DNA of 64,000 nucleotides from Bacteroidota bacterium (GTDB lineage Bacteria; Bacteroidota; Bacteroidia; Bacteroidales; Porphyromonadaceae). Below, piece after piece: positions 26,301 through 34,287 of this stretch. The stretch is from positions 53,608 through 117,607 of the forward strand of contig JAEWWU010000007.1 in assembly GCA_023396255.1 (NCBI GenBank), given 5' to 3'. Made by a program: the position numbers and the translations under genes. Each line of letters opens with the position of its first letter. Position 1 is the stretch's first letter. Under the pieces are notes generated by a model. That model had not been told where the DNA came from. It worked only from the letters and a program-made list of their open reading frames with translations, and ran no database searches.

Positions 26301-28553
26301 TCAGTTATCAAAGAGATTGAAGCGAACCCCCAAATAAAGCATCATTCCCTCGGTAGGTCCCCAAACCATAGTAGAATCGAACTTTTTGGTCCAAGGATCT
26401 TGTGCTCCTATAATAGGATTGGGTTGCTTGAAGTTTGTCAAATTCTCACCTCCCAAGTATATAGACCATTTGGGGAAGAATCGAGTAATCTGAGCGCTCA
26501 ACAAAGGATAAGCCCCGTAAGTGGGTTTCCAAGAAAGAACCTCTCCATCCATATAAGGCTTGGGCATACGTCCTCCTCCGTTAAGAGAAAGAGTTACATC
26601 AGCTTGCCACAAACGCAAAGGAGTTTTATAGGAAGCCGTTAAGAGGCCTTTGTAACGAGATGTAAGAGGTTCTGCAACTAAGGCTTCGTCTATGGTATTC
26701 TTTACATCGGTATATCTGAAGGCCGCAGTTAAATCGAAACCTCTAAAAAGATTGTAAGAAGCATCTACTTGTAAGGTGTGGGAATAAGATTTGCCATTAA
26801 GAGCATAAAAATGTAACTCGTGAGCATTCCGATCCATATCCACCACTAAACGATTTATAAAATTGGTAAAATAGTATTCCGCATTCAATTCCAAGATTTT
26901 CTCTTCAAACACCGGTATATCAAATCCTATACTGGCTCCATAATTCCAAGACTCTTCTTGCAAATTTTCGGCTCCCGGATGTATCACCATCGTTCTACCC
27001 GAAGCCAAAAGATGGTTATTTTCTGTCAAAACACCGTGAGTACGATACCCTTTACCGGCAGAAAGCTGCAGAGAAACCACAGAGGAGGGATTGTAACGAA
27101 GGTGAAAACGAGGAGTAACAAAAAATCCGTGCAAACTGCTGTAATCTGCTCGTACCCCTCCCATAATTACCAATTCGTGTATCGGAGTGTAAGTATACTG
27201 AACATAAGCCCCCGGAACAGATTCTGCATAACGAGACTTTATTGGAGCAACATCTACTTTTTGCTGCAACTGCACCGAATTATCATAGTGATCGTACTGC
27301 CAACTCAAACCCGATGAAATGGAATGATGTTCGACCAATTGAGACTCAAATAATAAAGAGGCATACAAATTGCTCTGTCCTACTCCAAATGTTTTAAACC
27401 CATAGTTAGCATTGTGTTGTAGCTTGGTCGCATTAAGGATAAGGGCCATATTGGTCCCATTCTCGTGGTTTATGATGTGTGCAATCTTGGCAAAAGCCTC
27501 ACCTCTATGGGTCGTTATGCCTATTGTATACGGATTAACCAGCTCCTTTTGAGCGTGACCGTACTGACCGGCACGACGGCTTTCGTGCAGATAAGAAAGT
27601 CCACTCTGAAAAATGAGATGATCCGACTTATAGGTCCATCTGTTCATTACATTGTATTGGCGCTGCAAAGGCATATCGATAAAAGAATCGTGATTGCCAT
27701 CGTGAGCTAAAGAACGATCTTCAACGTGAGTCAAAAGAGCGGTGCTCCACTTTTTACTACCAAATTGATAATTTCCCAAAAGGTTCAATTCTGTTTTAAG
27801 ACCTTGATCCAAATAAATATTTCCCTCCAAAAAGCGATCTACATTAGGCTTTTTATACTCAATATTTATCTGACCAGTCATTGACTCAAACCCATTTTTT
27901 ACGGAGGCTGCACCCTTGGATACTTGAATACTTTCGATCCACGATCCCGGAATATAGCCCAATGCAAACGGGGAAGATACGCCTCGAAAATTGGGATAGT
28001 TTTCTGTTTGCATCTGCACATATTTACCACTCAACCCCAACAATTTAATCTGTTTAGTTCCGGTGGCTGCATCCGTGGTAGAAACATCTACGGACGGATT
28101 AGTAGTAAAACTCTCTCCCAGGTTACAACAAGCTGCTCTTATTAGCTCATTTGTATTGATGTGCTCCCGATTTTCAACACTCACTCGAGCCTTTGAACGC
28201 CCTTTACGGTATCCCGTAACCTCCACGTCATCCATCATAATTGGATGCAACGTAATTGATAAATCTCCGGTCATTAGAGGAATATCAAGAGTATCCGACA
28301 TATAACCAGAACAACTTACCACTAATTTATTGGAACGATCGGTACGATTGATGGAAAAAGCTCCATCCAAATCTGTTGTGGTATAAATGACTGTACCCAA
28401 CCAGTAAATGTTGGCAGATATTACCGCCTCAGAAGAGTCATCGACCACACGACCCGATAGTTTCTTTTCTTCTTCTTGAGAATAAATTTTTGAAGCAAAA
28501 AGGAATAGTAGGGATAGGGATAAAAAGAGTTTCCCGATGTATTTATTGTTCAT
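26301..28553 (-). CDS. TonB-dependent outer-membrane receptor, metal-associated type
   Basis: A 750-residue outer-membrane beta-barrel receptor. A signal peptide ends near residue 25 (YSQ). A carboxypeptidase-regulatory-like domain covers about 32-108 (LSGRVVDDSSEAVISANIYW), the plug about 115-240 and the 22-strand barrel the rest, ending in a terminal aromatic/Asn strand (MLYLGVRFNLFDN). The AACCNLGESF stretch at the plug start is common in Bacteroidetes receptors that sit beside HMA proteins. Energy comes from TonB-ExbBD. Adjacent HMA and Cys-rich exported genes suggest copper or another soft metal as cargo; this is inference. Confidence 0.9.
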   Translation of the reverse strand: MNNKYIGKLFLSLSLLFLFASKIYSQEEEKKLSGRVVDDSSEAVISANIYWLGTVIYTTTDLDGAFSINRTDRSNKLVVSCSGYMSDTLDIPLMTGDLSITLHPIMMDDVEVTGYRKGRSKARVSVENREHINTNELIRAACCNLGESFTTNPSVDVSTTDAATGTKQIKLLGLSGKYVQMQTENYPNFRGVSSPFALGYIPGSWIESIQVSKGAASVKNGFESMTGQINIEYKKPNVDRFLEGNIYLDQGLKTELNLLGNYQFGSKKWSTALLTHVEDRSLAHDGNHDSFIDMPLQRQYNVMNRWTYKSDHLIFQSGLSYLHESRRAGQYGHAQKELVNPYTIGITTHRGEAFAKIAHIINHENGTNMALILNATKLQHNANYGFKTFGVGQSNLYASLLFESQLVEHHSISSGLSWQYDHYDNSVQLQQKVDVAPIKSRYAESVPGAYVQYTYTPIHELVIMGGVRADYSSLHGFFVTPRFHLRYNPSSVVSLQLSAGKGYRTHGVLTENNHLLASGRTMVIHPGAENLQEESWNYGASIGFDIPVFEEKILELNAEYYFTNFINRLVVDMDRNAHELHFYALNGKSYSHTLQVDASYNLFRGFDLTAAFRYTDVKNTIDEALVAEPLTSRYKGLLTASYKTPLRLWQADVTLSLNGGGRMPKPYMDGEVLSWKPTYGAYPLLSAQITRFFPKWSIYLGGENLTNFKQPNPIIGAQDPWTKKFDSTMVWGPTEGMMLYLGVRFNLFDN

Positions 28554-28701
28554 ATAACTAGCTAACTGTATAATTTTTATTGATTTTGCATTAGATTGAC
28601 TCTAAGTCAATACACAGAAATAACACCTGACCGATAGAAGTACACTAACCTCCCTAATCCCCAAAAAAGATCAAGGAAATCAGAACAAACTCAAATACAA
28701 A

Positions 28702-29184
28702 TCAAATAATCAGAATACAAGAAAGCCCCAAAACAACACGCCCTGCCCTCACAAGAGGGGGAGGAGTTAGTTCTGACAATGAAGAAAAGAAAGATGAAAA
28801 CGACGATGGTATCAAACCAAAGAAAGACCATATGGGCACCCAACAAGCAGCAACCTGCTCCGGGTTCAAAAGCTGCACACGCTCAGACGGAGTATAATTA
28901 TCCAAAGCATAATGAGTTACCTCAACAGAGCATCCATCGTGTTCAGAATTTAAACAACTACAAAGATCCGGAGTGCAGCAACACGAGGCTTTGGAAGGAT
29001 GTTCAAAAGATGATAAAGCTCGATGCTCCAAAGAATGTTCTTTTTGCAATTGAGCAGTTGTATGCAAACACAAACACTTGCAACAAGCCTCCACTGTTTC
29101 GAAGCCTGCTCCAAACAAGACCATTAACGCAGACAAAATCACGGAAACTAGTCTACTGTTGATTTTCTTTCTCAGCAAGTGCAT
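28702..29184 (-). CDS. Small Cys-rich exported protein of a metal-linked locus
   Basis: A 160-residue protein with an N-terminal hydrophobic segment (about residues 10-28) and two dense Cys groups, ACCKCLC (about 33-39) and CCCTPDLCSC (about 65-74). A DNYTPSE stretch and a C-terminal PPPLVRAG with a hydrophobic end follow. The pattern recalls the small Bacteroidetes proteins called HYC_CC_PP that sit before metal-associated TonB receptors; I cannot confirm it. The frame extends to an ATG at 29295, but a TATCTTTG -7 box at 29212-29219 would start transcription near 29207, so the ATG at 29184 is the better start. Metal binding is inferred from Cys content and context. Confidence 0.6.
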   Translation of the reverse strand: MHLLRKKINSRLVSVILSALMVLFGAGFETVEACCKCLCLHTTAQLQKEHSLEHRALSSFEHPSKASCCCTPDLCSCLNSEHDGCSVEVTHYALDNYTPSERVQLLNPEQVAACWVPIWSFFGLIPSSFSSFFSSLSELTPPPLVRAGRVVLGLSCILII

Positions 29185-29211
29185 AAATATGCCTCCATAC
29201 ATCATCGGGGG

Positions 29212-29219
29212 CAAAGATA
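29212..29219 (-). promoter_or_regulatory. Possible -7 box for the metal-linked operon
   Basis: TATCTTTG on the minus strand, 28 bases before the ATG at 29184. No matching TTG is found 19-21 bases upstream. It decides the start choice of the Cys-rich gene. Confidence 0.45.
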
Positions 29220-29229
29220 GAAAAAGAAT

Positions 29230-29275
29230 AGTAAAAATAAAAGGTGTGCGAGAAAGCTGTCTCTTCGCACACCTT
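29230..29275 (-). terminator. Rho-independent terminator after the T9SS protease
   Basis: On the minus strand AAGGTGTGCGA pairs perfectly with TCGCACACCTT over a 13-base loop, followed by TTTATTTTTA. It lies about 27 bases past the protease stop. Confidence 0.85.
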
Positions 29276-29301
29276 CTTTGACTTATCGATAACAAGACCT
29301 T

Positions 29302-32190
29302 CTATCCACGCTTTATTACCTTTTGGGTAATCTTCCCTGCCTCTGTTTCTATTACTACGACATAAGTCCCTGCCGATAAATCTTGGGTTTCAATAGAATA
29401 TGTTGCCTTACCTTCCAAAAGTCGAACCAAGACCCCATTGGCATCATACATCCTAACAGCCCTGACCAAATATGCATCATTTACAAATAGATAATCATCA
29501 AAAAACGCAGGATAAGCATAAATGTTCTTTGCTGCCAAAAGAGGCTTTTCTACATCAAGAGCATCGGGATAGTTATATACAGCCTCAATAGAATAGACGT
29601 CTCCCGATTGCCCGTCAGTATCTTCTACCGAACGCTTATTGGGGTCTTGAGTCGTTGTTAAAAGAGCTCCATTTTTATACACCCGATACCCTTTAACTGC
29701 AGGAAATTGGACAGGAGTACGAGAGTGAATCCAAGGCTCCTCTATCGGACTATGCAAAGCCTCTGCCCTATTAGTAAAAACCAATTCCATCGCCAAGTAA
29801 CCTTCGCGAGTAACTTCGTTTTTATAAATATGAGTTACGTCGAAAATTTCTTCTGTACCGGCATTGCCATACCCCAAAATAAACGTTTTCAATCCATTCT
29901 GCTCATACTCGCTATCCTTGCTATCCAAAACAATCCGCATCCCGTAAGGAGTGGCAGGGCGCATCTGATACCCCACCCAAAGATTTTGCTTAGTATCTAC
30001 TTTGAATGGTTTCTTTAGAAGTACTTTATGCATTTTTGAGGTTGAATTGGTCCCATCATTCGGAACTTTTACGCTTACAACCAAAGGGCTAACTCCTCTC
30101 TGATCCACCAACAAGTTTATTGTTTTATCCAATTGAGATGGTACAAAATTAATTTGAGATAGATACAAATCTTCTGCTCCAAACATCGCAGTACGCCACA
30201 CATCGGTAATCCACAAACGAGAATAATTTTTATTAAGCATTCCCGAGGGTACCCCCACTGTGAGGTATGTATTATTCTCCGGACTGAATTTACTCACGAC
30301 CTGAGCATTAACAACCGATTTCCAAGAGATTAAGTTGCCGGGATTACGAAACGATACAACAACATCCTCTTCCGCCACTTTGGTATTCAACTGACCAAGG
30401 TAAACTGAAGTGTAGATTGGTGCTGTAGCTTCCTCTTTATCTTGTGAAATATGATACCTGGGAACAACAGCATAGCGTACTCCACCCAACGCCTTCAATT
30501 CAGCTGTAATAGGTTCGGAGAACTTGGCTTCTGTAACATCTGCCAATACTTTATCTCCCCTAAATACCCGGTAAGAAATTTTATAGCCTTGTTCGTGCTT
30601 AGGAAGAGGCTCCCAAGACAACACAATAGTCTTGCCCTCTGTATCTATCGAAGAATTTATCGATTTTATATTTTCCAATGGCTTAAACCCATTGCGCCAC
30701 GTTCCTTTTAAAACTTTCCCCTTGTTTTCTGGGTCCAAAAATTTGTTCATATGATACAAGTCACCCTTGTCCTTATACTTGTCCCAATGTGAACTAAGGC
30801 GACCGTACCAATTAAGACCACCACAAGCAACAGAGGCCCCTCCGGTCAATGTGCCTATCACCAATTTCTCCTTGTTAAAGATCGAAGATCCAGACGACCC
30901 TCCTTCAGTTGCTCCTTTTGTATAATTAAATGTGTAGTGATCATTTGCCCCCCCTCGGCTATCGACTGTCTTCCAAAAAGAGATATTTACCCCTCCATTG
31001 AAAAGTGCTATTTTTTTGCTGTCTGCAGCTGGGTGATGAATTCCAACTCCCTCATTGTGAATAGTTTCATTGGCATCGTAGCCATTGTAATAAACCCGAT
31101 AATCTTCCGGAACCTCCTGATTCAATTCCAACAACATACCATCCGAATAACCACAAAAGGAGAGATAAGACCTAATTTTACACCCTGTCATCGTTTTCAT
31201 ATTGTGATCTGCAAACTCCCCATTAGAACAGCGCGGGCGTTCGTAATGAAAACCAAACAGCCATTGATCCATCTTATCCTGCGGAATCTCAAACTTTCCA
31301 TTCCACTTTCCTATCGTCGGGGTTGTAGAGGCCTCTTCGCCCGAACAATGTGCAGCCGTCAAGATATAAGGCTTAAAGTCACCTTTAGAGTTATTCATCA
31401 AGTTACCTGAGCAAGCACTCTGCACCCACTCTCCTTCACTTTTAATCAACTGTATATAGGTTACAACACCTTCCTTCTCGGTTTGCCAAGCCGCTCCTTC
31501 TTCACAATTGATATTGATTTGGCAAGCAGTAGAGACATAGGGATCCGAAAAATCCAGTCCATATCCGGGACTATTGCTCCTAAACACAGAATGAAACATA
31601 TATCCCAAAGACTCTACTTCTATCGAAGGGGCTTCTGTCCCCTCAGGAGCCTCATATTCCAACACTAAAGTTTTCCCCGGAACAGGTTCCGTTGCAAAGG
31701 CTCCGTGTTTAGGGTGCGTATCATTGGTATAAGCCCCTAGTAACGTGCGTTGATCTTGGTCGTATATGTACAATCGCCCCCCTTTAGGAATGTAAAAATC
31801 CTTGTAGTAAAGATTGACTGCTGCCGGTGCCCCTTCTGTTGCAATAATCAAACGATAAACATTAACCCCATTTACTGTTTGTATCAGTTGAGCATCACGA
31901 CAGAAGTTATAGTCACACGAAATCAGTCGTCCTATTATTGCCGGTCGCCCCATACGGGCTGTTGCCCAAGAAGAAGAGGTCAACAGATCATCCACATTGA
32001 AATTGACCTCTACAATTTTTGGCATTATCCGAAAATTATCAGAAGCTGTTTTCTCCTGCAAAGAGGTAGCTGAAAAAGAAAGGGGAACTCCTCCAAAGGA
32101 CCTTTGCGCCATAGAACTCCCTACGCTGACAGATGCTAAAGATGCAGCCAACAAAAAAGATTGTACTGTTTTTTTCACTGTATTGTTCAT
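29302..32190 (-). CDS. T9SS-exported trypsin-like (lysyl) endopeptidase
   Basis: A 962-residue secreted serine protease. Order: signal peptide (about 1-28, ending MAQ), a pro-region to about 215, and a chymotrypsin-fold catalytic domain (about 220-500). LTAAHCSGEE holds the catalytic His, the SDGMLLEL stretch a likely Asp and GGSSGSS the Ser. Then come a fibronectin-like region, more beta-sandwich domains and a T9SS C-terminal domain (last 75 residues, ending KITQKVIKRG). The build resembles lysyl endopeptidases and the Lys-specific PepK of Porphyromonas gingivalis. Lys preference is inference. It would be exported across the outer membrane by T9SS and anchored or released at the surface. Confidence 0.88.
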   Translation of the reverse strand: MNNTVKKTVQSFLLAASLASVSVGSSMAQRSFGGVPLSFSATSLQEKTASDNFRIMPKIVEVNFNVDDLLTSSSWATARMGRPAIIGRLISCDYNFCRDAQLIQTVNGVNVYRLIIATEGAPAAVNLYYKDFYIPKGGRLYIYDQDQRTLLGAYTNDTHPKHGAFATEPVPGKTLVLEYEAPEGTEAPSIEVESLGYMFHSVFRSNSPGYGLDFSDPYVSTACQININCEEGAAWQTEKEGVVTYIQLIKSEGEWVQSACSGNLMNNSKGDFKPYILTAAHCSGEEASTTPTIGKWNGKFEIPQDKMDQWLFGFHYERPRCSNGEFADHNMKTMTGCKIRSYLSFCGYSDGMLLELNQEVPEDYRVYYNGYDANETIHNEGVGIHHPAADSKKIALFNGGVNISFWKTVDSRGGANDHYTFNYTKGATEGGSSGSSIFNKEKLVIGTLTGGASVACGGLNWYGRLSSHWDKYKDKGDLYHMNKFLDPENKGKVLKGTWRNGFKPLENIKSINSSIDTEGKTIVLSWEPLPKHEQGYKISYRVFRGDKVLADVTEAKFSEPITAELKALGGVRYAVVPRYHISQDKEEATAPIYTSVYLGQLNTKVAEEDVVVSFRNPGNLISWKSVVNAQVVSKFSPENNTYLTVGVPSGMLNKNYSRLWITDVWRTAMFGAEDLYLSQINFVPSQLDKTINLLVDQRGVSPLVVSVKVPNDGTNSTSKMHKVLLKKPFKVDTKQNLWVGYQMRPATPYGMRIVLDSKDSEYEQNGLKTFILGYGNAGTEEIFDVTHIYKNEVTREGYLAMELVFTNRAEALHSPIEEPWIHSRTPVQFPAVKGYRVYKNGALLTTTQDPNKRSVEDTDGQSGDVYSIEAVYNYPDALDVEKPLLAAKNIYAYPAFFDDYLFVNDAYLVRAVRMYDANGVLVRLLEGKATYSIETQDLSAGTYVVVIETEAGKITQKVIKRG

Positions 32191-32504
32191 TTTATTTTGT
32201 CCACGAAAATCATTGGGAAGAACTTCGCTATACTAATTTAAACAGTTCTACTCCCATTAGTTAAATAACGGGGCGCAATTTACAAAAAAAAACACAATAT
32301 GCGTTACAACAGAACTCTCTTGATCTTCCTCCTCTCAGCGAAAAAATAAGAGATTAAGAGTTTAGGGAATACCCTTTGACCAACAACCAATCTTGGATTG
32401 GATTGCAACAACACACTAAAAACTTCTCCAAAGTACGAACAGGACCTCTCTTGTTTTAAGAACCTACAAAAGAAACCTCTGACAGAAAATGAAAAATTTT
32501 TGCA
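32191..32504. other. Intergenic stretch between protease gene and RNA operon
   Basis: Over 300 AT-rich bases upstream of the T9SS protease, so it should hold its promoter; no convincing TTG-N19-TAnnTTTG is seen on the minus strand. Plus and minus frames here have no coding character. Confidence 0.5.
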
Positions 32505-32539
32505 CAAAAAAAGAGAGCTTGTACATCCACAAACCCTCT
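32505..32539 (-). terminator. Terminator of the ffs-tRNA-Thr transcript
   Basis: On the minus strand AGAGGGTTTGT pairs with ACAAGCTCTCT (one G-T wobble and one mismatch) over a 6-base loop and runs into seven Ts, starting 4 bases after the tRNA end. Confidence 0.75.
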
Positions 32540-32542
32540 TCG

Positions 32543-32615
32543 AGCCTCTTGCCGGACTCGAACCAGCGACCCCGAGATTACAAATCACGTGCTCTACCAA
32601 CTGAGCTAAAGAGGC
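32543..32615 (-). tRNA. tRNA-Thr (anticodon UGU)
   Basis: A 73-base cloverleaf on the minus strand. The acceptor GCCTCTT pairs with AAGAGGC; the D arm has AGCTCAGTTGGTAGAGC, the anticodon loop carries TGT, and the T arm has GGTTCGAGTCC. Discriminator is T, no encoded CCA. It begins about 3 bases after the SRP RNA hairpin ends. Confidence 0.96.
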
Positions 32616-32618
32616 AAA

Positions 32619-32712
32619 GGTGAGCTACCTACATCGCGTCGCTACAACCGGCTACCCTTGCTGCGGTCAAGCCCTGGGGGGATCGCAAGGAGCTGACCGT
32701 GTAGCACTCACC
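32619..32712 (-). ncRNA. ffs: Signal recognition particle RNA (small bacterial 4.5S type)
   Basis: A 94-base RNA folding into one long hairpin. GGTGAG at the 5' end pairs with CTCACC at the 3' end and CTAC with GTAG. The Ffh-binding end holds CCCCCCAGGGC and GCAGCAAGGG, and the 3' arm has GACGCG-ATGTAG, all typical of small bacterial SRP RNA. The apical loop reads TTGACC rather than the common CGGAAG. With Ffh (coded near 48-49 kb) it targets nascent membrane and secreted proteins. The predicted transcription start (about 32713) coincides with the 5' base of the hairpin, so little or no 5' trimming is needed. Confidence 0.88.
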
Positions 32713-32718
32713 CGGGCA

Positions 32719-32748
32719 CAAAGGTACTACTTTTTTTTAATTCTGCAA
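32719..32748 (-). promoter_or_regulatory. Promoter of the ffs-tRNA-Thr operon
   Basis: On the minus strand TTG (32748-32746), a 19-base spacer and TACCTTTG (32726-32719) match the consensus exactly, and the predicted start falls at the first base of the SRP RNA. Confidence 0.85.
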
Positions 32749-32765
32749 GAGAAACCGAACTTTTT

Positions 32766-33512
32766 TCAGTGATGAGGGTGAATTAGGGGATGAATAACTC
32801 CCAGATAACTTCCGAATAGAATGAAGATAATTCCCACTACGATGTTGAACCAACGTTGAAAAGCCACTATCCTTCGCTCCAGCAACCGAGCCCGAGATAA
32901 TCCAAAATGCAAGAATATGTATATGACAAGGACTGGAAGAACACTTACCAAGGAAAAGAGAAAGAAATAAAGCAATCCCCCCATTTGATTGGCTGCCAAG
33001 GGAACCATAACCCCGAAAAAAGCGACAGCGGTTACGGGACAGAAAACAACAGCCAACAGCATCCCCAAAAGGAAAGGAGCTAAGAACTGATTTTTACCCC
33101 TAAAGATTTTATTTGTTGTCTTTTCCTTGACGTGCAAATGAGGTATCGACAGACGGTGTCCCACCAAAAAAAAGGCTCCGATAACAATCAACAAAACGCC
33201 AACAATAACCTCTCCATAGACAAGAAAACTCTCTGACAAATGCAGTTGTTGAAATCCAAGCCGAAGGAGCAAAACGGAGACAACTCCTACAAGCATATAA
33301 GCGACCAATCGTCCCAATCCAAAGAGGAGTGTTCTGTAGAGAAATGTCGGATGCTGCGGTGTCTCTCTTGCAAAATAGAGGATGGCCGAAACATTTGTAG
33401 CCAAAGGACAAGGATTGGTTGCTACCAAAATCCCCATAAGTAAAGCGACAATAAGTGGCGTAGCTTCACCACTTGCTATTATGTGTTCTATGTGATGTAT
33501 GTATTCGTGCAC
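32766..33512 (-). CDS. DsbD/CcdA-like (ArsG-type) membrane permease
   Basis: A 248-residue protein with six membrane helices in two pseudo-repeats, each holding a cysteine-proline motif: NPCPLATN (about residues 33-40) and FCPVTAVAFFG (about 157-167). The layout is that of the transmembrane part of DsbD or CcdA, and matches Bacteroidetes proteins filed as aromatic aminobenzylarsenical efflux (ArsG family) or cytochrome c biogenesis transmembrane proteins. It has no thioredoxin or periplasmic domain. A His-rich end (HPLIHPHH) and HHIEHI at the start could touch metal. Electron transfer through the cysteines is plausible; arsenic transport is only inferred from the name of the family. Confidence 0.75.
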   Translation of the reverse strand: MHEYIHHIEHIIASGEATPLIVALLMGILVATNPCPLATNVSAILYFARETPQHPTFLYRTLLFGLGRLVAYMLVGVVSVLLLRLGFQQLHLSESFLVYGEVIVGVLLIVIGAFFLVGHRLSIPHLHVKEKTTNKIFRGKNQFLAPFLLGMLLAVVFCPVTAVAFFGVMVPLAANQMGGLLYFFLFSLVSVLPVLVIYIFLHFGLSRARLLERRIVAFQRWFNIVVGIIFILFGSYLGVIHPLIHPHH

Positions 33513-34184
33513 GGCAATTAGAGCAATAACTTGTTATTCTATACATATAACCAAAATGATCGGTCATTGTTTTTCTAAAATCCGGAGGCAAAGATACAGA
33601 ATATTCTTTCGCATCGTTGCCCTCTTGTCGTTTGTAAAATTCAAACTCAATGGTTATATAATAATAAGGTGTAATCCTTAATAGAAAGATCCCTATATTG
33701 CTGGGAAGAAACTATATAGTCATACCAATTTTCCCGACAAAAAGCAGGGAATTATTGCATCATTTTGAGGGAATTAATTTTTGATAATTCCCTACTAGTT
33801 TTTCTTTTGTCCAACATAATTTTTCTTCATAGGGAACTAATTTCAGAACACACCAAAACATCTTTTCAAAAATCCGAGAAAATCTATACTACTACCCAAA
33901 AGATTGCCCTCAGTTAAAGCTCTTTTTCCCTCTCCAAAGCCGCCCCTTTGGGATTCAAGTACTCCTAAAAAGAGCAAAGGCCACAATGTATACAACCGCA
34001 ACTTATTGTTAAGTTTTGCCCTCGTCACAAAGATTATCTGAAAGAATTCTTCTTCCACACCTCCCTTTTATTTTCAACTTAGCGAACTATTGGATTAGGC
34101 TCCGGAGGAAGAGAATAGCGTTTGTTACAAGCTTTTGAGAAACTTTTTGAGGAACCTATTTGTTGGATTATACAAAGAGTACAA
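33513..34184. other. Long intergenic region upstream of lon
   Basis: About 670 bases between divergent genes. A TATCTTTG box on the minus strand at 33589-33596 may drive the permease gene (no good -33). At 33768-33793 AGGGAATTA pairs perfectly with TAATTCCCT over an 8-base loop; AGGGAATTA also occurs at about 33747 and a near copy AGGGAACTA at about 33833. A 71-codon frame on the minus strand (33843-34058) has no coding character and I do not call it. Confidence 0.5.
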
Positions 34185-34214
34185 TTGCCAACCGCATTAA
34201 ATATAGTATTTTTG
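34185..34214 (+). promoter_or_regulatory. Predicted promoter for the lon-to-PRiA4b unit
   Basis: TTG at 34185-34187, a 19-base spacer and TATTTTTG at 34207-34214 match the primary sigma consensus. Start near 34219, giving a leader of about 70 bases. No extra heat-shock element such as an inverted repeat is seen next to it. Confidence 0.7.
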
Positions 34215-34287
34215 TGCGCTACAAAGTAATTTTCCGGCTCAACAGCGGATTACTTGTACACAAATCAAAGAAGCAAACACGGACACA

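Noticed and set aside
33843..34058. 71-codon minus-strand frame upstream of lon
   Set aside because: No motif, no promoter and weak codon character in an AT-rich intergenic region.
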